Shown here in pieces: positions 33,379 to 41,931 of a stretch of DNA of 64,000 nucleotides; position 1 is the stretch's first letter; each line of letters opens with the position of its first letter. The position numbers and the translations under genes were made by a program. This DNA comes from JAFDVL01 sp043783625 (lineage in GTDB: Bacteria; Acidobacteriota; Blastocatellia; RBC074): positions 23,397 through 87,396 of the forward strand of contig JAYVZE010000051.1 in assembly GCA_043783625.1 (NCBI GenBank), read 5' to 3'. The notes beneath the pieces are model-generated. The model was not told the DNA's origin. It saw only the letters and a list, made by a program, of their open reading frames with translations, and ran no database searches.

Positions 33379-34884
33379 ATGCCTAACGAACGCATCACAC
33401 GCCGCGACATTCTCAAACAGGGAGCAATGGCGGGCGCAGCCATAACAATTATGAATCCAATGACCAACGCCGCAACTGAGTACGAAAAATATGATGGGAT
33501 CGGCTTAGCCGAACTGGTTCGCAAAAAAGAAATTACGCCGCTGGAATTGCTGCATGCGGCGCGGCTCCGATATGAAGCGGTGAACCCTAAAATCAATGCG
33601 TTTGCTTTGTTATTTTTCGACAAAGCCGAAGCCGCGATCAAGCAGGGTTTGCCGGAAGGCGCGTTTAAAGGCGTCCCGTTTGCGCTGAAAGATTTGGGGA
33701 TGAATCTAACGGGGACGGTGACTTCGTACGGCAGCAAAGTTTGGAAAAATAATTTGGCGGAAAGTGACAGCACATTAGTGACGCGCTACAAAAAAGCAGG
33801 GTTGGTGATTTTTGGCAAAACGACTTCGCCGGAGCTGGGAATTACGACGACGACGGAATCGGCGGTGTACGGCAAGACGCGCAATCCGTGGAATCTGGAA
33901 CGCATCGCGGGCGGTTCATCGGGAGGTTCTGCGGCGGCAGTGGCGAGCCGGGTTTTACCGATGGCGCATGCCAGTGATGGCGGCGGTTCAATCAGAATTC
34001 CGGCGTCGTGTTGCGGGTTGTTTGGACTCAAACCGACGCGCGGACGAATCCCGATGGGGCCAAATTCAATGGAAGGCTGGAACGGTTGCTCGGCGCATCA
34101 CGCGGTGACAATTTCAGTGCGTGACAGCGCGGCTTTGCTGGATATTTCGGCGGGTGATGAATTAGGTGCGCCGTATTCGTGTCCGCCTCCGGTGCGTCCG
34201 TTCCTTAAAGAAGTCGGGGCTGATCCGGGCAAGTTGCGCATCGCATTGGCGATGAATGCGCCGGGTAATGCGGCGGTTGAGGCTGAATGCAAAACGGCTG
34301 CGATGGACGCTGCGAAATTGTGCGAACGCTTGGGGCATCGCCTCGAAGAAGTTGTATTGCCGATTGATAATGCCATGTTTCGTCAATCGTTTTTGAATGT
34401 GATTACGGTTTCGATTACGCGCACGTTGGAAGACGCGGCAAAAATCCTGGGTCACGAAGTCACCGAAAATGATGTCGAACCCGCAACGTGGGCGATGTAC
34501 AAAAACGGCAATAAAATTAGTAGTGTCGTATATTCGCGCAGCATCGCTTACATGCATCAGGTCGGTTTGGCGATGGCGAAGTTTCAGGAAAAATACGATG
34601 TGATCCTGAGTCCAACTTTAGCGAAGCCGCCGATTCCACTGGGTATTTTAAGCTTGGATGATCCGGCACGATTCGGTAAAGCGGTTGGAGAATTCAGCCC
34701 GTACACTGCGTTGTATAACGTGACGGGACAGCCTTCGATGTCGGTTCCGTTGCATTGGACACGCGATGGCTTGCCCGTCGGCGTGATGTTTTCTGCACGC
34801 TTTGGCGATGAAGCGACTTTGTTCAGGCTGGCGGCACAACTGGAAAAAGCGAAACCGTGGGCGAATCAAAAACCAATGATTTGA
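33379..34884 (+). CDS. Tat-exported amidase (amidase signature family)
   Basis: The 501-residue enzyme has a Tat signal at residues ~1-32 (ITRRDILKQGAMAGAA). The amidase catalytic triad is complete: Lys104 in FALKDLG, cis-Ser180 in GGSSGGSAAA and the nucleophile Ser204 in DGGGSIRIPAS. GLFGLKPTRGRIPMG follows, and LPVGVMFSARFGDE is the usual C-terminal motif. It hydrolyses amide bonds; the substrate is unknown. It faces away from the acylase/deacylase pair, with about 190 bases of shared upstream sequence including a family A repeat. Confidence 0.93.
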   Translation: MPNERITRRDILKQGAMAGAAITIMNPMTNAATEYEKYDGIGLAELVRKKEITPLELLHAARLRYEAVNPKINAFALLFFDKAEAAIKQGLPEGAFKGVPFALKDLGMNLTGTVTSYGSKVWKNNLAESDSTLVTRYKKAGLVIFGKTTSPELGITTTTESAVYGKTRNPWNLERIAGGSSGGSAAAVASRVLPMAHASDGGGSIRIPASCCGLFGLKPTRGRIPMGPNSMEGWNGCSAHHAVTISVRDSAALLDISAGDELGAPYSCPPPVRPFLKEVGADPGKLRIALAMNAPGNAAVEAECKTAAMDAAKLCERLGHRLEEVVLPIDNAMFRQSFLNVITVSITRTLEDAAKILGHEVTENDVEPATWAMYKNGNKISSVVYSRSIAYMHQVGLAMAKFQEKYDVILSPTLAKPPIPLGILSLDDPARFGKAVGEFSPYTALYNVTGQPSMSVPLHWTRDGLPVGVMFSARFGDEATLFRLAAQLEKAKPWANQKPMI

Positions 34885-34896
34885 AACGAAGATTTT

Positions 34897-35042
34897 GCCA
34901 CGAATTAACACGAATTCATAAGAAGTAGAATTGCCACAAAGAAGCACAAAAGACACAAAATAAATCAAAATATTTTTGCGTATTTTGTGCTTTTTGTGGT
35001 GGATCAAAAAACAATTCGTGAAAATTCGTGTTAATTCGTGGC
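34897..35042. repeat. Palindromic repeat, family F, copy 3
   Basis: TTGCCACGAATTAACACGAATT pairs with AATTCGTGTTAATTCGTGGCAA at the right end, with inner arms around CACAAAGAAGCACAAAAGAC/GTGCTTTTTGTGGTG. It fills the gap between the amidase and esterase genes. Confidence 0.85.
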
Positions 35043-35063
35043 AAAAAAATAAAGGATAAAATT

Positions 35064-35945
35064 GTGCGAAGCAAAGAACTGGAAAAAGTACTGGAATATT
35101 TAGCGGCAGATGTCGAAGTTAAGAAATTGCCCATCGCCGAACGGCGCGTCGCTGACGATAAAAACGCCGGCAATTTTCCTTTGCCGGAAGGCACGGAAAT
35201 TCAAGCCGTCACGACAGAAAATTTCAAAGGCGAATGGGTGCGGACTCCGAACGTGCGCCGTGATGCGGCGTTGCTGTATTTGCATGGCGGGGCATACGTT
35301 TTTTGTTCGCCGCGTTCGCATCGTCATCTTGTCGCGGGATTGAGCGCGGCAACGAATCTGCCAGCCTTCGCGCTTGATTATCGGCTGGCGCCAGAATTAC
35401 CTTTTCCGGCGGCGGTGGAAGATACCATCAACGCTTATCACTGGTTGTTATCGCAAGGATTTTCGCCTGATAAAATTATTGTCGCGGGAGATTCAGCCGG
35501 AGGCGGATTGACGCTGGCGTTGATGATTTCGCTGCGTGAAGCGGGGCTGCCGTTGCCTGCCGCCGGGGTTTTAATTTGTCCGTGGGTAGATTTGACGCTG
35601 TCAGGCGCGAGCTATTCTGCAACGCCCGAAGCATTGAGTACGCGAGGACGATTGGTTGGATTAGTGCAGTTTTATTTGAACGGAGCTGATGTCAAAAATC
35701 CGCTGGCTTCACCGCTGTTTGCTGATCTCAGCGGATTGCCTCCGTTGCTGATTCATGGCGGAACGGCTGATCCATTTTTCTCTGATTCCATCAGTTTGGA
35801 ACCCGTAGCGAAAGCTGCCGGAGTTGAGACGACATTGGAAGTGTGGGAAGACATGGTTCACATCTGGCATTACTATCATCCGATGCTGAGCGAAGGGCAA
35901 GCAGCGATTGCAAAGATTGGTGAATTTGTGAGAGAGAAGATTTGA
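35064..35945 (+). CDS. Alpha/beta hydrolase, HSL-type esterase
   Basis: The 293-residue cytosolic hydrolase of the hormone-sensitive-lipase family is read from GTG at 35064, 7 bases after AAAGGA; a farther GTG at 35028 lies in the repeat. The oxyanion motif is LYLHGGAYVF (about residue 73), the nucleophile Ser is in GDSAGGGL (about 148), Asp is in HGGTADPFFSDS and His in MVHIWHYYHP. HSL enzymes hydrolyse short-chain esters. It completes the hydrolase group and is followed by a family C hairpin. Confidence 0.9.
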   Translation: MRSKELEKVLEYLAADVEVKKLPIAERRVADDKNAGNFPLPEGTEIQAVTTENFKGEWVRTPNVRRDAALLYLHGGAYVFCSPRSHRHLVAGLSAATNLPAFALDYRLAPELPFPAAVEDTINAYHWLLSQGFSPDKIIVAGDSAGGGLTLALMISLREAGLPLPAAGVLICPWVDLTLSGASYSATPEALSTRGRLVGLVQFYLNGADVKNPLASPLFADLSGLPPLLIHGGTADPFFSDSISLEPVAKAAGVETTLEVWEDMVHIWHYYHPMLSEGQAAIAKIGEFVREKI

Positions 35946-35947
35946 GA

Positions 35948-35980
35948 GTTGGTGCGCCAGCAAGATGCTGGCGCACCAAC
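35948..35980. repeat. Palindromic repeat, family C, copy 3 (single hairpin)
   Basis: GTTGGTGCGCCAGCA and TGCTGGCGCACCAAC form an almost loop-less hairpin directly after the esterase stop. Confidence 0.85.
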
Positions 35981-35997
35981 TGTATTCGAGTACGACT

Positions 35998-36716
35998 ATG
36001 CTGCAAATTGGCGAACAAGCAAAATCTTTCACTTTACAAAATCTTGACGGTAGCTCCTATTTACAAGGCGATAACGCGACCTTGTTGATTTTTTTTGAGA
36101 CGGATTGTCCGACCTGTCAGCTCACATTTCCTTACTTGGAATGGCTCGCAAAAAATTATCCGGCAATCCCGGCAAATTTTCGTACTGCATCGCCGAAAAC
36201 GAAGAAGAAAATCCGTGGGAGCCGCTGCACGTAGAAGCGGGGTTCAAGCCTGAAGAAAGTACCGTCACATTGTTTACCGCTGAAGCTCCGCGTGGTGTCA
36301 GCGAACATTACGCCCGCACGGGACGTACTATTTTGCAGACCATTGCTTACACGCTGGCAACGTCGTGGAGCTATCGTGTTTGTGCGATGGTCGAAGCTTT
36401 TGTGGTGCTGTGTCCTGAGCATGTGAAAACATTGCATCGTGACGGCTTCACAAAAGAAAGTATTCGTGATTTCTTATACGAGAACACGGGAATTCCGATC
36501 AGGTATTATTCAGAAAATGACGGCGGTGAAGGCACTCATCAGGCCTCTTATTATACAAAAGTGATGATTGATGGTGAAGAATGCTATCGTAAATTTGCTC
36601 GTCCTGAAGCGATAAAAATTATCGTGGCTGGTGGCACCGCAGGGAAATTTTCTGCGGTCATTAATAGCTGGGTCACAGGGTCGCGTGGCAGTCAGATTGT
36701 GACTTATCCAATTTAA
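35998..36716 (+). pseudogene. Broken thioredoxin-like gene joined to a UGSC-partner-like domain
   Basis: From the ATG at 35998, one frame gives a TlpA/peroxiredoxin-like start (IGEQAKSFTLQNLDGSSY, FFETDCPTCQLTFPYLEWLAKN) with an intact CPTC redox motif; it then drifts and stops at 36234. Another frame, open from before 36105 to 36716, continues with FSYCIAENEEENPWEPLHVEAGFKPEE, SEHYARTGR, VVLCPEHVKTL and ends PEAIKIIVAGGTAGKFSAVIN...SQIVTYPI. The end resembles a protein that I recall accompanying UGSC-type proteins in other genomes. A frameshift near 36150-36200, or a deletion that fused two genes, explains the arrangement. Translational coupling from a start at 36105-36140 could still make the second part. 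A UGSC selenoprotein is encoded 6.6 kb downstream. Confidence 0.6.
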
Positions 36717-36760
36717 CTCCCCTTTAGAAGTAAGCGGTGTGCATCTACAGAAATTACTTA

Positions 36761-36860
36761 ACTCCGTAGGAGTGGAATCTCTTGGCGCTAGATGTCGCTC
36801 CGATGGAGCTGGGGATCGTGATTGCATCGGTTTTCTACAAAGATTTCGCTCCTACGGAGC
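36761..36860. repeat. Palindromic repeat with CTCCGTAGGAG arms
   Basis: ACTCCGTAGGAGTGGAATCT pairs with AGATTTCGCTCCTACGGAG; a second internal GCTCCGATGGAGC hairpin lies between. It occupies the gap upstream of the kinase gene. Confidence 0.75.
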
Positions 36861-36882
36861 TTTGGATAAAGCTGATTAATAA

Positions 36883-39800
36883 ATGAAAATAACTGCAATC
36901 AAAGAAAGAGCGGAAGAACTTTTTGACGAGGCTGTTAAATTGCCGACGCCGGAGCGAACGGCTTTTCTTTTTGAATCCTGTGACTCAAATCCTGCGCTGC
37001 TGGAGGAAGTGAAAACGTTAATTTCTGCGCACGAACAATCCGAAAATTCCAACCCTGATTTAAGCGGAGCCAGAACGATCCCCATCGCTGTGGAAACGCT
37101 GTTGGTCGAGCGTGTCATCAATCATTACAAAGTCAAAGAAATGCTGGGGCGCGGCGGCATGGGAGAAGTCTACAAAGCCATTGATACCAAGCTGGGAAGA
37201 ACTGTCGCCATCAAAACTCTCTCGCCCGGATTGATTGATAAACCGACAGCACGACAACGATTTTTTAGAGAAGCCAGGGCTGCTTCGATCCTTTCGCATC
37301 CGAGCATCTGCACTGTTTATGAAGTCGGACAGCACGAAGAGACAGTCTTTATTGCGATGCAATACATCCAAGGCGAAACGCTCGCACGCCTGATTTCAAA
37401 CAAAGCGTTATCAATCGAAACGACGCTCGCGTATGCGCTGGATGTGGCGGATGCACTGCACGAAGCACATCAGCACGAGATTATTCACCGCGACATCAAA
37501 CCATCAAACGTAATTGTGAATGAACGCAACGTCGCGGTCGTGCTGGATTTTGGACTGGCCAAGCAAATCCATTCTGAAGCGAGATCGGATTCAGAAACTC
37601 CCGCGCTTGAAGATGTCACGACGCATTTGGGAATCATCGGTACGATTCCGTATATGTCGCCGGAGCAGGCGAGAAGCGGACAACTTGATGCCCGCAGCGA
37701 TATTTTTTCCTTCGGCATCTTGCTTTACGAAATGCTGACGGGGCAGCGACCTTTTAATGGGCGCAACGATATAGATACGTTGCATTTGATTTTATATGAT
37801 GAACCGCAACTGGCCAGCGAAGTGAATCCGCAGGTAGCTTTGGAACTCGCCGAAATTCTCACCAAAGCCTTAGCGAAAGAGCCGGTTGAGAGATACCAGA
37901 CGCTGGCAGAATTAAAGCAGGATTTAGTGGAGTTCATTCATCAGAAACACTATGTCGTGAGAGGGATTTCGACGGCTCGCAGCGGAGAGAAAAGGACGGC
38001 AGGAAATCAAGGAGCCGCCACTTTGCCAACTCATTTTGTGGAGACGCATGAGCTTTCCAAGAGTCCGCAAACCCAGCCCGGATTATCCGCCGCAGCCTTG
38101 ACTGGAATTTTCTCGAAGCGCAATGTGCTGACCGTGGTGCTGGTGATGGCTCTGGCTGTTTGGTGGTTTAGCCGCAGCACGCAAACGGAAATACCGCCCA
38201 TCGCTTCTTTGAAAATTTCTGAAGTTGTGAACTGGTCTGCAACTCCGGGCGAAGTCTACAGCATCGGCGCGTTTTCCCCTGACGCCAAACGCATCGCGTA
38301 CAGTTCGACAGAAAGCGGATTAAAAAGCATCTGGGTGAAACAAACAACTGCCGGAAATCCGGTACAAATTACGACGGATGAATTCAAAAACGACAATCCG
38401 ATTTGGTCGCCGGATGGTGAAGAAGTCGCGTTTATTTCGCTCAGGGGTAATCATCCCGGCATCTGGCGGATTCCTTATTTTGGAGGGACGCCGACAGAGC
38501 TCAAGCCGCTTCAAAATGGTGAAGGAGACGTTAGATTAAGATTCTGGTCAAAAAATAATAAGCTCTATTATCAGTTGAAAAATAATCTTTTTGCGTTGGA
38601 TGTTGCCTCGCGTACGGTTAAGCAAATAACGAATTTTGATGCTCAAAGATCAAGCATTCCACCGATCAATATTTCACCGGATGAAGCGACCATTGCTTAT
38701 GTCAACATCGATGAAAAAGCGAATCAAAGCTTAATGGTGATGTCTGCGGAGGGCAGCAATAGTAGACAGGTTGCAACTGATCCGAATGAAATCCGAAACA
38801 TCGTTTGGCATCCAGATGGTCAGCGAATACTTTACAGCGCACCTGTTGAAGGAGCCTTTCAAATCTTTGTTGCATCAAAAAATGGGAGCAAGCCTGCGCA
38901 GCTCACCTTTGGCGATAAAGATGCTTTTGCCTTGGATGTTGCAGCGAATGGAGCAAAGATTTTATTCGGTTCCTCCAAAGAAGAATCTGATGTCTGGGGA
39001 GTCAATGTTGCGACGGTAACTGAATTTTCAGTGGCGTCAGATATGACTTCAGAGCTATGGCCCGATGTTTCACCTGATGGCAAAACAGTCGTTTATCAAT
39101 CCATTAAAAATTTAAGTCAGGGCGATAAGTTAGCGAAAAGCTCGCTTCTAACAAAAGCACTCGGCAAGGAAAGTCAGCCTTATGAACTGGCGGCAGAGGG
39201 TTTGCTTTCGCAGTGGTCGCCTAATGGAAAGCAATTAGCTTTTATGCGTTCTGTCGGTGAAAATTTCAATCTCTTTACAGTTAAAAATACAGGTGGTGAA
39301 GAAAAGCAACTTGCTGGAGGGATGCTCTCAGTTGAGAATTCAGTACTGCCCTATAACCGTGTGCAGTCCAGTTATTTCAGTTGGTCGCCTGACAGTAACA
39401 GCATTGTCTATGTCTCGAAAAAAGGCGGACAGTCCAACCTCTGGCAAGTTTCTGCTGATGGCACGAACGATCAGCAAATCACCGATAATGGGGAGGCAAA
39501 TTTAGTCGTCTCTTGCCCCTTGTGGTCGTCTGATGGAAAACACCTTGCGTATACCACCAAACCAAACAAAATTGAGAATGGAAAACTTACCTATCGCGTT
39601 TGCGTCTTTGATGTTGCGACAAAGCAATCAAGGAATGTTTTTCAAGCGGAAAAACATTTGCGTTTATTAGGCTGGTCGCAAGATGAAAAAGGATTACTGC
39701 TCGCAGTTTTCCCGGGTAAAATTGTAAGTGGTTCTCCATCTGAAATAACCCTGGTACAAAGTTCAGTTGAACAGCCAGCGCAACGCAACATTGCCAGTTT

Positions 39801-40050
39801 ACAAGTCGCCTATTATTACAATATTCATTTGTCTACAGATAGAAAAAATATTGCCTATGCCGCACACCAGGACGGCATAGATAACGTCTGGTTGATTCCT
39901 GCGAGTGGAGGTATCGCCAAAAAAATTACTGCTAACAATAATGCCCGGCTTTATTTTTCGAGTCTGGCCTGGGCACCGGATGGGAAAGCCATTTTCTTTG
40001 GCAAGCAATCGCGGTATAGCTTGCTCTCTATGCTTACCAACTTCAAATAA
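36883..40050 (+). CDS. Transmembrane Ser/Thr protein kinase with TolB/PD40 repeat sensor
   Basis: A 1,055-residue Hanks-type kinase. A short helical N-terminal region of about 75 residues precedes the kinase domain (about 80-350). It carries GRGGMGEVYKA (P-loop), VAIKTL (Lys111), HRDIKPSNV (catalytic loop, about 200), LDFGLAK and MSPEQA. One membrane helix follows at about 413-431 (NVLTVVLVMALAVWWF). The outside part has repeated TolB-like units such as SPDAKRIAYSS, SPDGEEVAFIS, HPDGQRILY, SPDGKTVVYQS and SPDSNSIVYVSKKGG, which build a beta-propeller. It is a signal-transducing receptor; no ligand is known. A BON protein and two exported papain-like proteases follow in the same direction. Confidence 0.95.
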   Translation: MKITAIKERAEELFDEAVKLPTPERTAFLFESCDSNPALLEEVKTLISAHEQSENSNPDLSGARTIPIAVETLLVERVINHYKVKEMLGRGGMGEVYKAIDTKLGRTVAIKTLSPGLIDKPTARQRFFREARAASILSHPSICTVYEVGQHEETVFIAMQYIQGETLARLISNKALSIETTLAYALDVADALHEAHQHEIIHRDIKPSNVIVNERNVAVVLDFGLAKQIHSEARSDSETPALEDVTTHLGIIGTIPYMSPEQARSGQLDARSDIFSFGILLYEMLTGQRPFNGRNDIDTLHLILYDEPQLASEVNPQVALELAEILTKALAKEPVERYQTLAELKQDLVEFIHQKHYVVRGISTARSGEKRTAGNQGAATLPTHFVETHELSKSPQTQPGLSAAALTGIFSKRNVLTVVLVMALAVWWFSRSTQTEIPPIASLKISEVVNWSATPGEVYSIGAFSPDAKRIAYSSTESGLKSIWVKQTTAGNPVQITTDEFKNDNPIWSPDGEEVAFISLRGNHPGIWRIPYFGGTPTELKPLQNGEGDVRLRFWSKNNKLYYQLKNNLFALDVASRTVKQITNFDAQRSSIPPINISPDEATIAYVNIDEKANQSLMVMSAEGSNSRQVATDPNEIRNIVWHPDGQRILYSAPVEGAFQIFVASKNGSKPAQLTFGDKDAFALDVAANGAKILFGSSKEESDVWGVNVATVTEFSVASDMTSELWPDVSPDGKTVVYQSIKNLSQGDKLAKSSLLTKALGKESQPYELAAEGLLSQWSPNGKQLAFMRSVGENFNLFTVKNTGGEEKQLAGGMLSVENSVLPYNRVQSSYFSWSPDSNSIVYVSKKGGQSNLWQVSADGTNDQQITDNGEANLVVSCPLWSSDGKHLAYTTKPNKIENGKLTYRVCVFDVATKQSRNVFQAEKHLRLLGWSQDEKGLLLAVFPGKIVSGSPSEITLVQSSVEQPAQRNIASLQVAYYYNIHLSTDRKNIAYAAHQDGIDNVWLIPASGGIAKKITANNNARLYFSSLAWAPDGKAIFFGKQSRYSLLSMLTNFK

Positions 40051-40066
40051 ACAGGGGAGAACCGAT

Positions 40067-40507
40067 ATGTCAAAACAACTAATGTCCAGAAAAAGAATAC
40101 TGATATTTTCGCTGATGGGATGTTTCATGCTGGCAGCAATAGCTGCCTTTAATGTTAATTCAACTCAGGCGGTCGTCATAGCTACGGTCGAGAATAAATG
40201 TGCGACTGTCACGAGCGTAGATATTGTCAAATCAATCTATGCGCAGATGAAGATCAAATATGATGGTCAGAAAAGTCACATCAACGTGAGAGTCAAAGAT
40301 AATATCGTGACGTTGGAAGGGTGGGCGACTACCAAAGAGGTAAAGAAAGAAATTGAAAAATACGCAAAGAAAACCAAATGTGTGAAGAAGGTTGTTAACA
40401 CTTTGGCAGTTGGGGTAACCGGAGGTTGTGGGCCGGGTCAGATAAAATGCGGCGACATCTGTATCTCCAGTCAGTCAGAATGCAATATTGGAATGCCGGA
40501 AAATTAA
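40067..40507 (+). CDS. Exported BON-domain protein with Cys-rich tail
   Basis: A 146-residue protein with ATG at 40067, 12 bases after an AGGGGAG site, 16 bases after the kinase stop. A signal peptide or anchor occupies residues ~9-35. INVRVKDNIVTLEGWATTKEVKKEIEKYAKKTKCVKKVVNTLAV is a BON domain, a fold thought to bind phospholipid or cell-envelope surfaces. The C-terminal tail has six cysteines (CATV, TKCVKK, GGCGPGQIKCGDICISSQSEC), probably disulfide-bonded. Close spacing suggests one transcript with the kinase; its partner is unknown. Confidence 0.82.
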   Translation: MSKQLMSRKRILIFSLMGCFMLAAIAAFNVNSTQAVVIATVENKCATVTSVDIVKSIYAQMKIKYDGQKSHINVRVKDNIVTLEGWATTKEVKKEIEKYAKKTKCVKKVVNTLAVGVTGGCGPGQIKCGDICISSQSECNIGMPEN

Positions 40508-40603
40508 AACTGTAAGGAGTTCAGAGTTCACATTTTAGCAGGGGCGCAAAGTATGCCGAATTGTGGCTCTGAGCTTTAATTCAAATTAATTCAGGGGGAG
40601 GTC

Positions 40604-41872
40604 ATGACTAAAGTAACTGCATTGGCAATTCTGACGCTGTTATTCTTGATGGCTGCGATGTCAACGAATACCGTCGCTCAGCGCCGACGAACGCCGAATC
40701 GCCAGCCTGTTCCTGTTTCACCTTCCGTCCCGTCAGCACCACCATTGACCTGCACGCCTGCCAACATTGCCTCCAATGAACGCGTCACCTATCTCGTCGG
40801 TGCTGCGATGTCGAATGAAGACAAATCCAGGATCAAGGATAAGTGGGGAACGCTCACAATTCCACAAGGAGAAACTGAACGCGCCAAACTGATACGTTCC
40901 GCGTGTGCTGCGTTCAAGCAACAGCAAGTTGACGTCGTGGCAAACAGTTTGGTGCTTTGGAAAAAGATGCATCCGAATGCTACGCCCAGGCAAATTCAAC
41001 TTCGGCAGGCGCAGCAGGATCAAGCACTGGAATCAGTCTTCGGCTATAAAAAAGTCAGGGAAATCATGGCACTCAGCCAATTTGATTGGAGCAAACGAAT
41101 TGATGTTGGCCCCGTCATCAATCAAGGCGAAGGATGCAATACTTGCTGGGCAGTCGCCGCCGCGAATGCCGCTGCGTGCAGCATCAGAAAAAGCATTCTT
41201 GATCGCAGCAATAGACCTTTGTTCCAACCTGATCCTATCACTGGTGAAATGAATGAAGTGCTGAATGGAATGGATTTACCACTTGGTGATCCTGAGCCGT
41301 TCGTCCAGGATTTACTCAATTGCATGCCGATCAAAAAAGATGAGATGTGCAACAGCGGATGGCACGGCAATGCGTTCGATTTTATGGTTTTCAAAAAAGG
41401 CGCACCGATGGCGTATAGCGATGGCTTTACGAAAATGTTTGGTGAAAAAACCATTACCTATAAGCGTGAATACAAACCGGGCGAAAAATTGTCATGCAAT
41501 CCAAGCGCAGGTTATATCAAGGGTGATGATTGGGATTATGTGAATTCACCGCCGGATAAATTACCCACCGTCGAGCAATTGAAATCCGCTTTGGCTGAAC
41601 ACGGCCCCATTGTGACACCGATTTTTTTCGATCCCTGTTTGGCGAATTATCGCGGCGGAGTCTTCAATGAAAAAGATGCGGGAATGGTCAATCACGTAGT
41701 CCTGTTAGTTGGCTGGGATGACAAGAAACAGGCGTGGCTGGTCAAGAATTCGTGGGGTGAAGAATGGGGCGAGAAGGGCTTTGGCTGGATCAAATACGGC
41801 AGTAATAACATCGGCGTTTTTGCTGCATTTGTTGATGCCCATTTGCGGGGGACTTCCATCTATGACAGGTGA
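40604..41872 (+). CDS. Exported papain-like (C1A) cysteine protease 1
   Basis: A 422-residue protein with a signal peptide (about 1-25, NTVAQ) and a Pro-rich linker. A putative propeptide follows (CTPANIASNERVTYLVGAAM, IKDKWGTLTIPQGETERAKLI). The catalytic part starts with FDWSKRIDVGPVINQGEGCNTCW: Gln oxyanion and Cys at about residue 180. The His is in VNHVVLLVGWDD (about 362) and the Asn in VKNSWGEEWGEKGFGWIKYG. About 180 residues separate Cys and His, with extra cysteines (DLLNCMP, EMCNSGWHG, LSCNPSAG). The gene has a GGGGGAG site and follows the BON gene by 96 bases. The next gene is a paralogue. Confidence 0.9.
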   Translation: MTKVTALAILTLLFLMAAMSTNTVAQRRRTPNRQPVPVSPSVPSAPPLTCTPANIASNERVTYLVGAAMSNEDKSRIKDKWGTLTIPQGETERAKLIRSACAAFKQQQVDVVANSLVLWKKMHPNATPRQIQLRQAQQDQALESVFGYKKVREIMALSQFDWSKRIDVGPVINQGEGCNTCWAVAAANAAACSIRKSILDRSNRPLFQPDPITGEMNEVLNGMDLPLGDPEPFVQDLLNCMPIKKDEMCNSGWHGNAFDFMVFKKGAPMAYSDGFTKMFGEKTITYKREYKPGEKLSCNPSAGYIKGDDWDYVNSPPDKLPTVEQLKSALAEHGPIVTPIFFDPCLANYRGGVFNEKDAGMVNHVVLLVGWDDKKQAWLVKNSWGEEWGEKGFGWIKYGSNNIGVFAAFVDAHLRGTSIYDR

Positions 41873-41931
41873 CAACCTCTCTTTGTTCGGGTGTTAAGAG
41901 TTCACACTTGAACGTGTCTCAGACAATATTT

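Noticed and set aside
34897..35042. Possible tRNA or small RNA gene in the GTG-rich repeat
   Set aside because: The fold is a plain inverted repeat shared with two other sites and has no cloverleaf or CCA features.
39905..40066. Longer N-terminus for the BON protein starting inside the kinase gene
   Set aside because: The ATG at 40067 has a good ribosome site and begins directly with a signal-like segment; the upstream part is the kinase gene in another frame.
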